Below, in pieces: positions 49,680-59,277 of a stretch of DNA of 64,000 bases (positions within the stretch are counted from its first letter, which is position 1; the number at the start of each line of letters is the position of its first letter). Position numbers and translations under genes: made by a program. Below the pieces are notes generated by a model. It did no database searches, was not told where the DNA came from, and saw only the letters and a program-made list of their open reading frames with translations. The stretch spans positions 1-64,000 of the forward strand of contig JAANYP010002057.1 in NCBI GenBank assembly GCA_020465985.1, written 5' to 3'. The stretch is from Centrapalus pauciflorus (lineage: Eukaryota; Streptophyta; Magnoliopsida; Asterales; Asteraceae).

Positions 49680-50220
49680 TTTCGGATTACCACTGTAGCA
49701 TTTCGGACCAAATAGGCACCAAATTCGGACCTCACATCATCCTAATTCGGACCATACTTAAGTGAATTTCGGACCCCCCCATAAGCCTATTTCGGACCAC
49801 ACTTCGGTCCCATCCGAACTTCGGACCATCCGAAGTTCAGGTAAGGCTTTCCATTTTTCACTGTTGGGACTTGTTCTTAAAATTTTTCAATTTCGGACCT
49901 CACCATTTCGGACCATCCGAATTCGGTCTATCCGCTGTTCCAATTTCGGTCCAACAAATTCGGTCCTTCCACTGTTCATCCGAATTTGGTTCATCCGAAT
50001 TCGGTCCATTAGGTCCATCCGAAATTAGGTCATCCGCACTTGGTCCCCACCAGTGGTACTGTTCATCCGAAATTAGGACCACTTCCCAACTAGAACCTCA
50101 TCCGAACCATACCCATCCGAAATTAACCATCCGAAATCCATCCGTCCGAAACACTGTTCATCCGGATTCAAGCATCCGAATTCAGAACCTTCTGTTTTCA
50201 GTCCAACCCATCCGTGTTCA
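49680..50220. repeat. CCGAATTCGG array in the 5' leader of D
   Basis: More than twenty ATCCGAA / TTCGGACC half-sites and full palindromes between primer site and gag, in the same place as in C but with different spacing. Confidence 0.85.
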
Positions 50221-50269
50221 GTTTCCACCTCTAGGATCTTCATATTCTTAATCAGCACCCATAATCAGA

Positions 50270-53200
50270 ACGTCTCGTGAAGCTCTAGTACTCGGATCTG
50301 AGAACAGACCACCAGTTCTCTATCCCGATGAGTACGAACAATGGAAAGCCCGGTTCCTTAAGTTCGTTGGAATGCAACCTCTCGGGAACCTGATGCTTCA
50401 ATCAATATCCGAAGGACCCGTCATCTACTATCGAGAGATAGCTGCCAGACCCGAGGCTGACCCCCCTGTCCAAGCCTCAAAGGTTGAAAGAGAGCCGGCA
50501 AATGACGCCGAGAGGGATCGCCAGCACGCTGATAAGAGGGCAGAATATCCGATTTATCAAGCCCTCCCCACTGATATTTTGGTCGTTGTAGACAGTAAAA
50601 TGTCTGCAAAAGAAATGCTGGGGGCAGATCTTGATGATCGTGCCAAAATCGAGGAGGCGAAGGCAAAGTTTTCGGAATTCCGCGCCAAAGACGGGGAATC
50701 TCTGCAAGCTACATTCACCAGGTTCTGTGCAGTCCTTAACGAATTGAATAAACTGCACATCAAGAAGGATCGGGATGACATCAACATCCAATTCTTTGCC
50801 GCCTTAGCCCCCGAGTGGCAGCTTGCATGTCGGGCAACGAAAAGAGTTCTGAACATTCCTGAGGTATCAATTAATGTCGTCTTTAAGGAGCTTAAGAAAT
50901 ATCAAGGGGATGTGGATCAACAGAAGCTGATGGCAAATCAGTTGGCCTCTCTACTGCTATCAGCCAACACAGGGTTGAAACCGAATGATTCGCTAGCCTT
51001 GATCACCAACACGCAGATTCTGACACCATCTTTTGCTCCTGGGTCTTCATCGTCTCAGTACAGGTATGCTTCTCCTCCGCGTGAGGTCTATGATGAGGAG
51101 GAAGCTTCAATCCAAGATCAGATAGCCTTGTGGACCAACCGTCTCCAACAGCGACGGTTCTCCAACAAGACCAACAACCAACTCCGTTATGACACCGGTC
51201 CACGGAGGTACTCAGATTATAGGAGGGATGACCGCCGCGATGACTATCGCAGAGATGACTACCGAAGGGATGACAGGGATGATCGCCGATATGATGACAG
51301 ACGCGACTATCGCGATGATCGCCGTTATGAAAGGTGAGATGAAAGGCGAGATGACAGGCGGGACGATCGAAGGGATGATCGTCGGGATGACCGCAGGGAC
51401 CGGAGACGTGATGACAGCCGCGAGAACCGCCGGGCCGACAAGAGGCCGGCGGAAAGAAGAGAGGAAAAGCCAAGAGCAGATGAGCCGAAGGCCACTGATG
51501 AACGTCTCTGCTACAAATGTGGCAAACCGGGCCACTTTGCTAGGGAATGCAAGAATAACTTCGAAAGAGACGTTGCTTACTACGAGAGAAAGCTCGAGGC
51601 TGCCAAGAAGAAAGCGGATGCGTTAGCCCTCGTCGCCCAGGAGGACTACTGGGATGCTGAAGATTCTGAAGACGAGGATGACAAGGGCAAGAATTGCTAT
51701 ATGGTTGATCGTCTGGGGTTGGAGACATGTGCTGATTTCACTGCTGAAATTTCAGACATTGCTGCTGAGGGAGAGACAATGAAACATCCACCAGCATGTC
51801 TGATGGCTACAACCGACGATCCCGAGTGCTCCACATCCGGTTCCGAGTCCAGTGAGGTATATTCCTATTACATTCCTGCACATGTAAATAAATTATTTGT
51901 AGATAATGAATGTACACTACACACACAAATACTTGATCTACAAGAAAGATTAAATGCTGAAACTGCAAAGTGTGTACAGGCTGAACATCAAGCTCATATT
52001 TTGAAAGAATCATCTGAATTATATCATTCAAAATGGTTAACTAATCATAATGTTATAAAACAGATGTTGATAGAAAAAGTAGATGTTCAGGATAGGAATA
52101 TATACCTTGAATTTTGCATGGAAACGCTTTCAAAAGAAAAACTCTCTTTAAAAGAAGAAATTTCTGTTCTTACAAAACAATTAGATGTGGTAAATATGGA
52201 AAATATAGACAGTTTAGAAAAATACAAAATGATTGAAGAAGAAAGGATAAGTTTGTACGCAAGAATAAAGACCCTTGACGATGCATTTTTGAAAAGGGGT
52301 CAAACAGAACAAACTATCCATTTAAATCAGCCCAAAGAAACTAGGTTTTACCATTCTAAACAAGGAATTGGTTTTAAAAATCCTAAATATTTGGAAAAGG
52401 CACAAAATGTTTTACCTGTATTTTATGACATGAATTATATGGGAGCCGGTATTAAATCTTTCTTTTTTGAGTCATCAAAAGAAGTTTTAAACCAAGAAAA
52501 TGAGAAACGTGTTGCGCGTAAAGATAAAGAAATTTCTTTTCATTATGAAGATCTTAACGAGAGTTATTCTTCTAGAGTACCCACTTTAGAGGAAGATCTC
52601 TCGTCAACTTATTCAGAAACTGAATTGATAACTGAAACCGTAAAATCAACTCCTCAACTTTATATTCCTGCAAAAGTTCTTCAACAACAAATCATTGTTT
52701 TAGAAAAGGAATTGAAGTCGTCTTAAGAGAAAGCACTTGATCTTCAAGATGCTCTTCTTAAGAGAGAAGAAGAATTGGTAAATCAATCTTTTCAACAAAC
52801 TGTGGAAGTCACTGTCTACAGAGAAAATTTTGAAATAGTTTCACAACAATTAAAAGATCTTTCAAAACAACAAACACTTTCTCATTCCATAAAAATTCCA
52901 TGTATGTCATCAGATAAAGGTAAGGCTACAGCTGAATCTTCTTCTATCATTGTCAAAGGTGAGTGCTCAAAAGTTTTCAAAAATGAGGTTCCTAAAAAGA
53001 CTCAGATGAAATCCAAGTCTTTTAAGAAACCCACTCACCACCAAAAAGAAAAGTATGTCAAGTCTAAATCTTCCATGCTTACTGACTCTAATCGTTTTGT
53101 TCCTACAGATCATAAAAGGAGAGTCCCAAAAACCACCATGCAGGATTTTTCAAGTTTTTTTGTGAAGAAGGCTTTAATGCCAAGTGAATTTGTTACTAGA

Positions 53201-53686
53201 GATAGGATGTCTGTAATCTCTAAAGACAATTTGTGTAACAATGCGTGTGACAATGTCTGTAACGATGTACCGAATTCTACTATTCCGTTAAAGTACTCTT
53301 TCAAGGATTTGTTTAATCTTTGTCCAACTAAATATAGACGACAGGTTCCTGAAATGAATGCTTTTGTGCCTTACCCTGTTAAACGTATTCGGAAAAAGAA
53401 AACAAAAATTAGTGCATCATCGGCCACAAAAAAAGTTGAGATGTGTCCGTTGCCAAGGCCCAAAACCAAAGCAACGGTCAAAAAGGTCTCAAAAAGACAA
53501 AAACCGAAGGCAATTTCAGCGCCTAAGGCTCCAAAACCCAATAAATCCAATCTTCAATGGATTCCAAAGGGTTGTGCATCCGGACCACACACAAATGCTA
53601 GTTGGGATTCTAAATCTGTACACGTGCCATATAAATCTGGAAATCCTAACAAAAAGGGACCCATATTGAGGTGGGTACCCAAGATT
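50270..53686 (+). pseudogene. gag: copia D gag: start codon lost, two stops
   Basis: One frame runs from the position of the ancestral start (ACG at 50270-50272 where C has ATG) to the candidate intron at 53687. Stops interrupt it at 51335-51337 (TGA) and 52724-52726 (TAA; CAA in A and C). Parts in order: capsid-like helices (50270-50960), an Arg/Asp dipeptide-repeat segment (51205-51440), one CCHC knuckle (CYKCGKPGHFAREC, about 51511-51552), an acidic patch (about 51640), long coiled-coil-like helices (51900-52800) and a basic Lys/Pro-rich tail. Another ATG at 50372 is in frame but would drop 34 residues. It probably cannot supply Gag. Confidence 0.9.
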
Positions 53687-53962
53687 GTGTGATCTTAATG
53701 CAGATGGTTCTTGGTTACTTCTGATCAAGACCCGTGCTTCAAAGAAATGGCTTCTAGTTACCTTAGACTAGAACCCGTTCTTTTGCTTGTCGGCTGTGCT
53801 TAAACCGACACGTTTGGCTTCTGTGCACACAGCCCAGGACCCGGTCTTAACTCATCATGTTTTCTGAACATCTCGGTTCAGAACACGGTTTGATTGTGAA
53901 TTAAAAATGGATGTGTTTGAATGCATATAGTTTTTCATTATATGAATTTATGTGTTTTTCAG
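53687..53962 (+). other. candidate intron between gag and pol (D)
   Basis: 276 nt, same length and phase as in A. The acceptor is tgtgtttttcag. The donor GTGTGA is weak. It contains several stops in the gag frame. The ATG at 53921 lies inside this segment and is not conserved in function. Confidence 0.5.
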
Positions 53963-56900
53963 GCTAAGTCCATTTGGTATATGGATTCGGGTTGCTCCAA
54001 GCACATGACAGGAAGAAGAGAATTGCTGTCCAACATTGTTGAACAGTATTGGGGAACTGTGAAATTCGGGAACAACCATCAGGCTCACATAAAAGGATAC
54101 GGGGACTTAGTTCTAAATAATCTGGTCATCAAGGACGTTGACTATGTTGAGGGGTTATCTCATAATCTTTTTAGCATAGGACAGCTCTGCGACAAAGGAC
54201 TAGAAGTAACGTTTAGGGCTAAGAACTGCAGTGTTAAGAACATGGATGGAAAAGAAATATTAACTGGTTCCCGAAAATCTAACCTTTACACCATTGACGT
54301 AGCTAAACTTGTGGTGAAGGATAACATTTGCCTACTATCAAAAGCCTCTTCAAAAGATTCTTGGTTGTGGCATCGAAGATTATCCCATTTGAATTTTGAT
54401 AATATCAACAAGCTGGCTGCGAAGCAATTGGTCAAAGGGCTTCCTGAGTTGCGCTACGAAAAGGACCATCTGTGTGGAGCTTGTGAGAAAGGAAAAATGA
54501 AACGATCATCTCACAAACCAAAGCCCGAACCATCAACAAAAAGAGTTTTGGAGTTACTTCATATGGATTTATGCGGACCGATGAGAACTCAAAGCATAAA
54601 TGGAAAACGATATGTGTTGGTTATCGTTGATGATTATTCTCGATATACCTGGGTCAGGTTCTTGCGTTCCAAGGACGAGACAGCTCAAGAAATCATTGAT
54701 TTTATCAAGAGTGTCGAGACCCAACAGCAGCTGTCAGTACAATCAATCAGATCAGATAATGGCACGGAGTTCAAAAACTCAGTAGTGGAAGGCTTCCTTC
54801 GATCCAAAGGGATTCAACATCAATACTCTGCTGCTCGAACACCTCAACAAAATGGGATCGTGGAAAGGCGTAACCGTACGCTAGTAGAAGCCGCTCGTAC
54901 AATGCTCACATACTCAAAGCTACCTCCGTTCTTGTGGGCCGAAGCCGTATCAACAGCATGCTATACACAGAATCGCTCCATCATCCATAACCGCTTAAAC
55001 AAAACTCCTTACCAACTCTTTTTGAATAAAGTACCATTTATCAAGTACTTACGTCTATTTGGTTGCAGGTGCTATGTGCTGAATAACAAAGACAACCTCG
55101 GGAAATTTAACGAAAAGGCGGATGAAGCGATCTTCATTGGATACTCATCCAACTCGAAGGCGTATCGCGCATTCAATACCCGAACCAGAACAGTCAATGA
55201 AAGTGTGCACGTCACATTTGATGAGTTGGCTGAACTGGCACCCGAAGTTGATCAATCAGGACCACGCATTACTCAAATGCCTGGAGACTCTTCGAATAAC
55301 CCCATTTCTTTTTCTTCTTCTGATTTGGTTAATTTATTTGATCCTTTTTATGTTGAATTTTTCGGTCCTAACGCTAGTGTGTCTAATGTCGTAAATAATG
55401 TAGGTAATCCTTCCAATTCAACTGCGCCGCAAAGTTTCTCCGCTCCATCTTCATCAACATATCCTCATCCATCCACATCATCCACTGACACATCCGCGGT
55501 TGAATCTAGTCCTGTAATACCCTCACATATAATACCAACGATTCTTCCTTCACCTGAACACTCGGAAATTGAACCAGAACCTGTGGTACCATCATTTGAA
55601 ACCATTGACCATGAATACTCATCCATCCCCATATTAACCACAGAGGTTCCATCCCGAGCACCCCTTCCACACGAGATCAAATGGACCCGCAGTCACCCAA
55701 CAGAGCAAATCATTGGTGACGTATCAACAGGAGTCCAAACTCGTAGGGCATCTGCTAATGAATGTCTCTACGCATCATTCTTGAGCATGATAGAGCCCAC
55801 TCGTGTGGATGAAGCCCTGACATATCCGGATTGGATAGTTTCAATTCAAGAGGAACTCAACCAGTTTGAACAGCTAAGAGTATGGCGGTTAGTTCCCAAG
55901 CCAAAAGACCGCACAGTCATCGAAACGAAGTGGATCTTTAAGAACAAACGAGATGAGCACGACATTGTGATAAGGAACAAAGCAAGACTTGTTGCCAAAG
56001 GCTACCGACAACAAGAAGGGATAGATTATGACGAGACCTTCGCTCCAGTTGCACGGATCGAAGCAATCAGAATCTTCTTGGTGTACGCGGCACACAAAGA
56101 CTTCAAAGTGTACCAAATGGACGTCAAGACTGCCTTTCTAAACGGTGAACTTAACGAGGAAGTGTATGTTGAACAACCACAAGGCTTTGTTGATGCACAT
56201 AAACCTGACCATGTTTATGTGCTAGATAAGGCCCTCTATGGTTTAAAACAAGCACCTCGAGCATGGTATGATAGTCTTTCAAATTTCCTTATTTCTGCCG
56301 GTTTCTATAAAGGTGTGGTGGACACAACTCTGTTCACTAAAAGGGAAGGTCCACATATAATGCTAGTACAAATTTATGTCGACGATATTATATTTGGATC
56401 TACTGACAGTAATTTTTGTAAGGATTTTTCAGCCCTAATGGAGTCCAGGTTTGAGATGAGTATGATGGGGGAAATGAACTTTTTCCTCGGATTACAAGTC
56501 AAACAACTTGAGGATGGGATTTTTGTGAACCAGTCGAAATATACTCTTGACATTCTCAAGAAGTATAAGTTAGACTCTTGCACGAGTATCGCAACTCCCA
56601 TGGCCTCCAACTGTAAGTTAGACACCGATCCTTCCGGGAAAAGTGTCGATAATTCAACTTACAGAGGGATGATAGGATCCTTACTATACTTGACTGCCAG
56701 CAGGCCGGATATAGTGTTTTCAACATGTCTTTGTGCTAGATTTCAGGCCGACCCAAAAGAATCACACCTAACTGCGGTAAAACGCATTTTTCGTTATCTT
56801 AAGGGTACACCCGAACTTGGTCTATGGTATCCAAAGGGAACCGATTTCGATCTTACCGCGTTTTCAGATGCTGATTTTGCAGGTTGTAGAGTGGACAGAA

Positions 56901-57325
56901 AAAGCACGTCGGGAGGAATACAGTTTTTAGGAGATAGACCGGTGAGTTGGTCTTCCAAAAAGCAGAATTGTGTATCCACATCTACAGCTGAGGCTGAGTA
57001 TGTAGCAGCTGCAAGCTGTTGCTCTCAAGTGCTGTGGATGAGAACACAATTACGCGATTATGGGTTCTCACTCACCAATATCCCTATTTATTGTGATTCT
57101 CGAAGTGCAATTGCCATCTCTTGCAATCCCGTGCAGCACTCTCGAACAAAACACATAGATATCAGGTATCATTTTATTAAAGATCACGTGGAAAAGGGAA
57201 CCATTGAGTTGTATTTTGTTGGCACGGAATACCAACTTGCGGATATATTTACTAAAGCTTTAGACGAACCTCGTTTTCAGTTTTTAGTATCTCATATCGG
57301 CATGTTGAATCCACCTTCCAATTAA
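53963..57325 (+). CDS. pol: copia D Pol polyprotein, uninterrupted (1120 aa)
   Basis: The start is taken at the conserved acceptor, giving 1120 codons; the open frame itself begins at 53921. Order: protease (YMDSGCSKHMTG near residue 6), GAG-pre-integrase HHCC (about 130-190), integrase core (MDLCGP, RSDNGTEF, NGIVERRNRT, about 200-370), a Ser/Pro/Thr-rich linker (about 455-560), RT (TAFLNGE, LYGLKQAPRAW, YVDDIIFGST), RNase H (SDADFAGCRVDRKST, STAEAEY, CDSRSAIAI). All catalytic residues I can identify are present. It is the only fully open pol in the window, paired with a dead gag, so any recent movement probably relied on Gag from another copy. Confidence 0.95.
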   Translation, partial: AKSIWYMDSGCSKHMTGRRELLSNIVEQYWGTVKFGNNHQAHIKGYGDLVLNNLVIKDVDYVEGLSHNLFSIGQLCDKGLEVTFRAKNCSVKNMDGKEILTGSRKSNLYTIDVAKLVVKDNICLLSKASSKDSWLWHRRLSHLNFDNINKLAAKQLVKGLPELRYEKDHLCGACEKGKMKRSSHKPKPEPSTKRVLELLHMDLCGPMRTQSINGKRYVLVIVDDYSRYTWVRFLRSKDETAQEIIDFIKSVETQQQLSVQSIRSDNGTEFKNSVVEGFLRSKGIQHQYSAARTPQQNGIVERRNRTLVEAARTMLTYSKLPPFLWAEAVSTACYTQNRSIIHNRLNKTPYQLFLNKVPFIKYLRLFGCRCYVLNNKDNLGKFNEKADEAIFIGYSSNSKAYRAFNTRTRTVNESVHVTFDELAELAPEVDQSGPRITQMPGDSSNNPISFSSSDLVNLFDPFYVEFFGPNASVSNVVNNVGNPSNSTAPQSFSAPSSSTYPHPSTSSTDTSAVESSPVIPSHIIPTILPSPEHSEIEPEPVVPSFETIDHEYSSIPILTTEVPSRAPLPHEIKWTRSHPTEQIIGDVSTGVQTRRASANECLYASFLSMIEPTRVDEALTYPDWIVSIQEELNQFEQLRVWRLVPKPKDRTVIETKWIFKNKRDEHDIVIRNKARLVAKGYRQQEGIDYDETFAPVARIEAIRIFLVYAAHKDFKVYQMDVKTAFLNGELNEEVYVEQPQGFVDAHKPDHVYVLDKALYGLKQAPRAWYDSLSNFLISAGFYKGVVDTTLFTKREGPHIMLVQIYVDDIIFGSTDSNFCKDFSALMESRFEMSMMGEMNFFLGLQVKQLEDGIFVNQSKYTLDILKKYKLDSCTSIATPMASNCKLDTDPSGKSVDNSTYRGMIGSLLYLTASRPDIVFSTCLCARFQADPKESHLTAVKRIFRYLKGTPELGLWYPKGTDFDLTAFSDADFAGCRVDRKSTSGGIQFLGDRPVSWSSKKQNCVSTSTAEAEYVAAASCCSQVLWMRTQLRDYGFSLTNIPIYCDSRSAIAISCNPVQHSRTKHIDIRYHFIKDHVEKGTIELYFVGTEYQLADIFTKALDEPRFQFLVSHIGMLNPPSN

Positions 57326-57981
57326 ATATCAGATATTGTCTTAAATAATTCTATTTCAATCTATCATGATTGAGATTCCTTTATTTTAGAAAATATCTGT
57401 TATTTAAATTTAAGGATTATGTCACAAGATTGAAACTCAATATTTCCTTATCTGTGTATATTTTTAATAATTAATGATCCTGATAAATTGCTGTGTGAAT
57501 TGTTCATCACGGAGTGGGATGCAAACAATATCCAGGTTTGTCTGTACTTGAAAGGTTAATAAAGGGTTGTCGTGATTTAAATCTGAAAAGGAAAAGGAAA
57601 AATAACCGGTATTTATTTGAGGGGGAGTAGAGTTAGGATTTTTAAATTTTATAATTCTGTGTTTCTTCTTATTTCTTTTATAGTTAAATTTTTGAATTTT
57701 AGGTTAGTCTTAGTTTTAATTTAATTTTATGTTTTAATTTAATAGGTCAGAAAATCACAAAAAGATTTTAACTTTCAAATTTATCAAAAAGCCAAAAAGA
57801 TTTTAAGTTACTTCATTTCATTTTATTTTAACTTCAAAATTAAAGAAAATACCAAAAATATTTTTATTTTATTTTGTATTGGACCAAAAAAAATTTCTTT
57901 TTGTTTAAATTCCTTAAAAGCCCAAAAACATTTTTTTGTTGAGTTGTGTTGTGTGACCATCCGCCGGCCCAATTTCCTTTT
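57326..57981 (+). other. post-pol spacer of D with internal polypurine tract
   Basis: AT-rich. GAGGGGGAG is at 57619-57627, followed by gtagagttagg, which resembles the start of an LTR. No MULE is present here, which shows the uninterrupted layout of the family. Confidence 0.6.
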
Positions 57982-58030
57982 GGGCGCGGATCCCTTTGAC
58001 CCGACCCACGACCCGCGCGTTTAATTAGGG
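57982..58030 (+). promoter_or_regulatory. internal promoter-like block of D
   Basis: GGGCGCGGATCC, gacccgacc repeats and a TTTAATTAGG motif at about 58020, followed by the ttcatcttcaagat leader. It is conserved in A and C. The TATA-like motif is the weakest of the three. Confidence 0.5.
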
Positions 58031-58439
58031 GTGGTCAAATAGTCAATTTCTTCATCTTCAAGATATTTCCATTTTTCTTTCTTCTCCTTCTCTCTCGTCG
58101 ACCACCGCCCACTTCCACCATTGTTACCGATTTGAAGCTTTTGGACCATCATTCTTCTTCATTTTTCTTGCATTTTCCATCATCTGCATCACCAGGTAAC
58201 ACTTTTCTATCTTTATTTAAGTCTTTAACTTAGTATATTACTTGTTTGATTTTCAAAATATTTTTAGTTTTTCTTTTCGGTTTTTACTCTTTTTAGGTAG
58301 TTTAATGTGTTATATTTTCTTAGTTGTAGTTAGATAAAGTGTTCAGTTAGTTATTTTAAAGTAGGATCTGTAATTTCATGCATTTTTATTAACATTTCAA
58401 CTGTTCACGTTTAATTTTTGCATGAACATTAACTGCACT

Positions 58440-58950
58440 CATGCAGTTTCGGATGTCCGAATTCGGACCTCCACCCGAATTCGGATGTCCGACTTAGACT
58501 AGTTTCTAAAATTTTCAAAGTATAAATCCCATTTCGGACACTGTTGATCCGAATTCGGTTCACTGTTGATCCGAATTCGGGCCATCAAAGCAAGGTCAAA
58601 ATTTTCAAAACTTGAAAATTGTCTAAGTCTGTTCACCACTGTGCATCCGAATTCGGATGATACCCGGATTCGGTCCCCATCCGAATTCCAGGTAGCATCC
58701 AAAATTAGGACCTTCCCATATCATTGTATGCATTTACACAAGTCATCAACCGAATTCGGACCATGTTCATAACTCATCCGAATTCGGTCCACCTTCATTC
58801 ATTTCATGACTTACACTTCGGACCATCATCCGAATTCGGTCCCCATTTTCACCTCATCCGAATTCGGTCCCACACACATCATTCATGCATCATTCGATTT
58901 CGGACGGATCCGAATTCGATGACACTGTTCATCCGAATTCGGACCATCCG
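58440..58950. repeat. CCGAATTCGG array in D's leader intron
   Basis: About fifteen full palindromes or half-sites, e.g. ATCCGAATTCGGTCC repeatedly. A homologous array continues in C at 63275-63535. Confidence 0.87.
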
Positions 58951-59090
58951 AAATCCAACACTTAGAATTTTTTTAAAATTTTTCATTTTTCATTTTTTCC
59001 ATTTCTGCATTTTCATATAAATTAAAAATCACAAAAATAGTTCCAACCAAGTGCACCATTGATTAGAGTTAGGATCAGTGTTTGAGTGAA

Positions 59091-59184
59091 ACGGTCTTAT
59101 CTAACATCGGTCTCTTAACGATTGACTTTGGACTTTATTAGTGGAATTTTATTCTGCTAATGAAGACCCGATGTTAAACAGATC
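59091..59184 (+). other. stem-loop at the 3' end of D's leader intron
   Basis: AACATCGGTCT (59103-59113) pairs with AGACCCGATGTT (59164-59175) with one bulge, and outer arms GTCTTATCT/AGATCAGAC extend it with one mismatch. C has the same structure with changed base pairs (63656-63754); A lacks the segment. Confidence 0.65.
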
Positions 59185-59277
59185 AGACAATTTCTATTTC
59201 ACACTCATCTAGACTTCACATCAATGCATTATCCTATCAAGTCTTATGATTCTAACTTTGTTGCACTTTGCAGGAAA

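Larger units (their letters stand above)
58196..59273 (+). other. candidate leader intron before D's extra ORF (1078 nt)
   Basis: Donor ACCAG|GTAACA; acceptor ttgcactttgcag ending 59273, four bases before the extra ORF ATG. It contains a CCGAATTCGG array and a long stem-loop near its end. The leader exon upstream is CT-rich. Confidence 0.65.
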
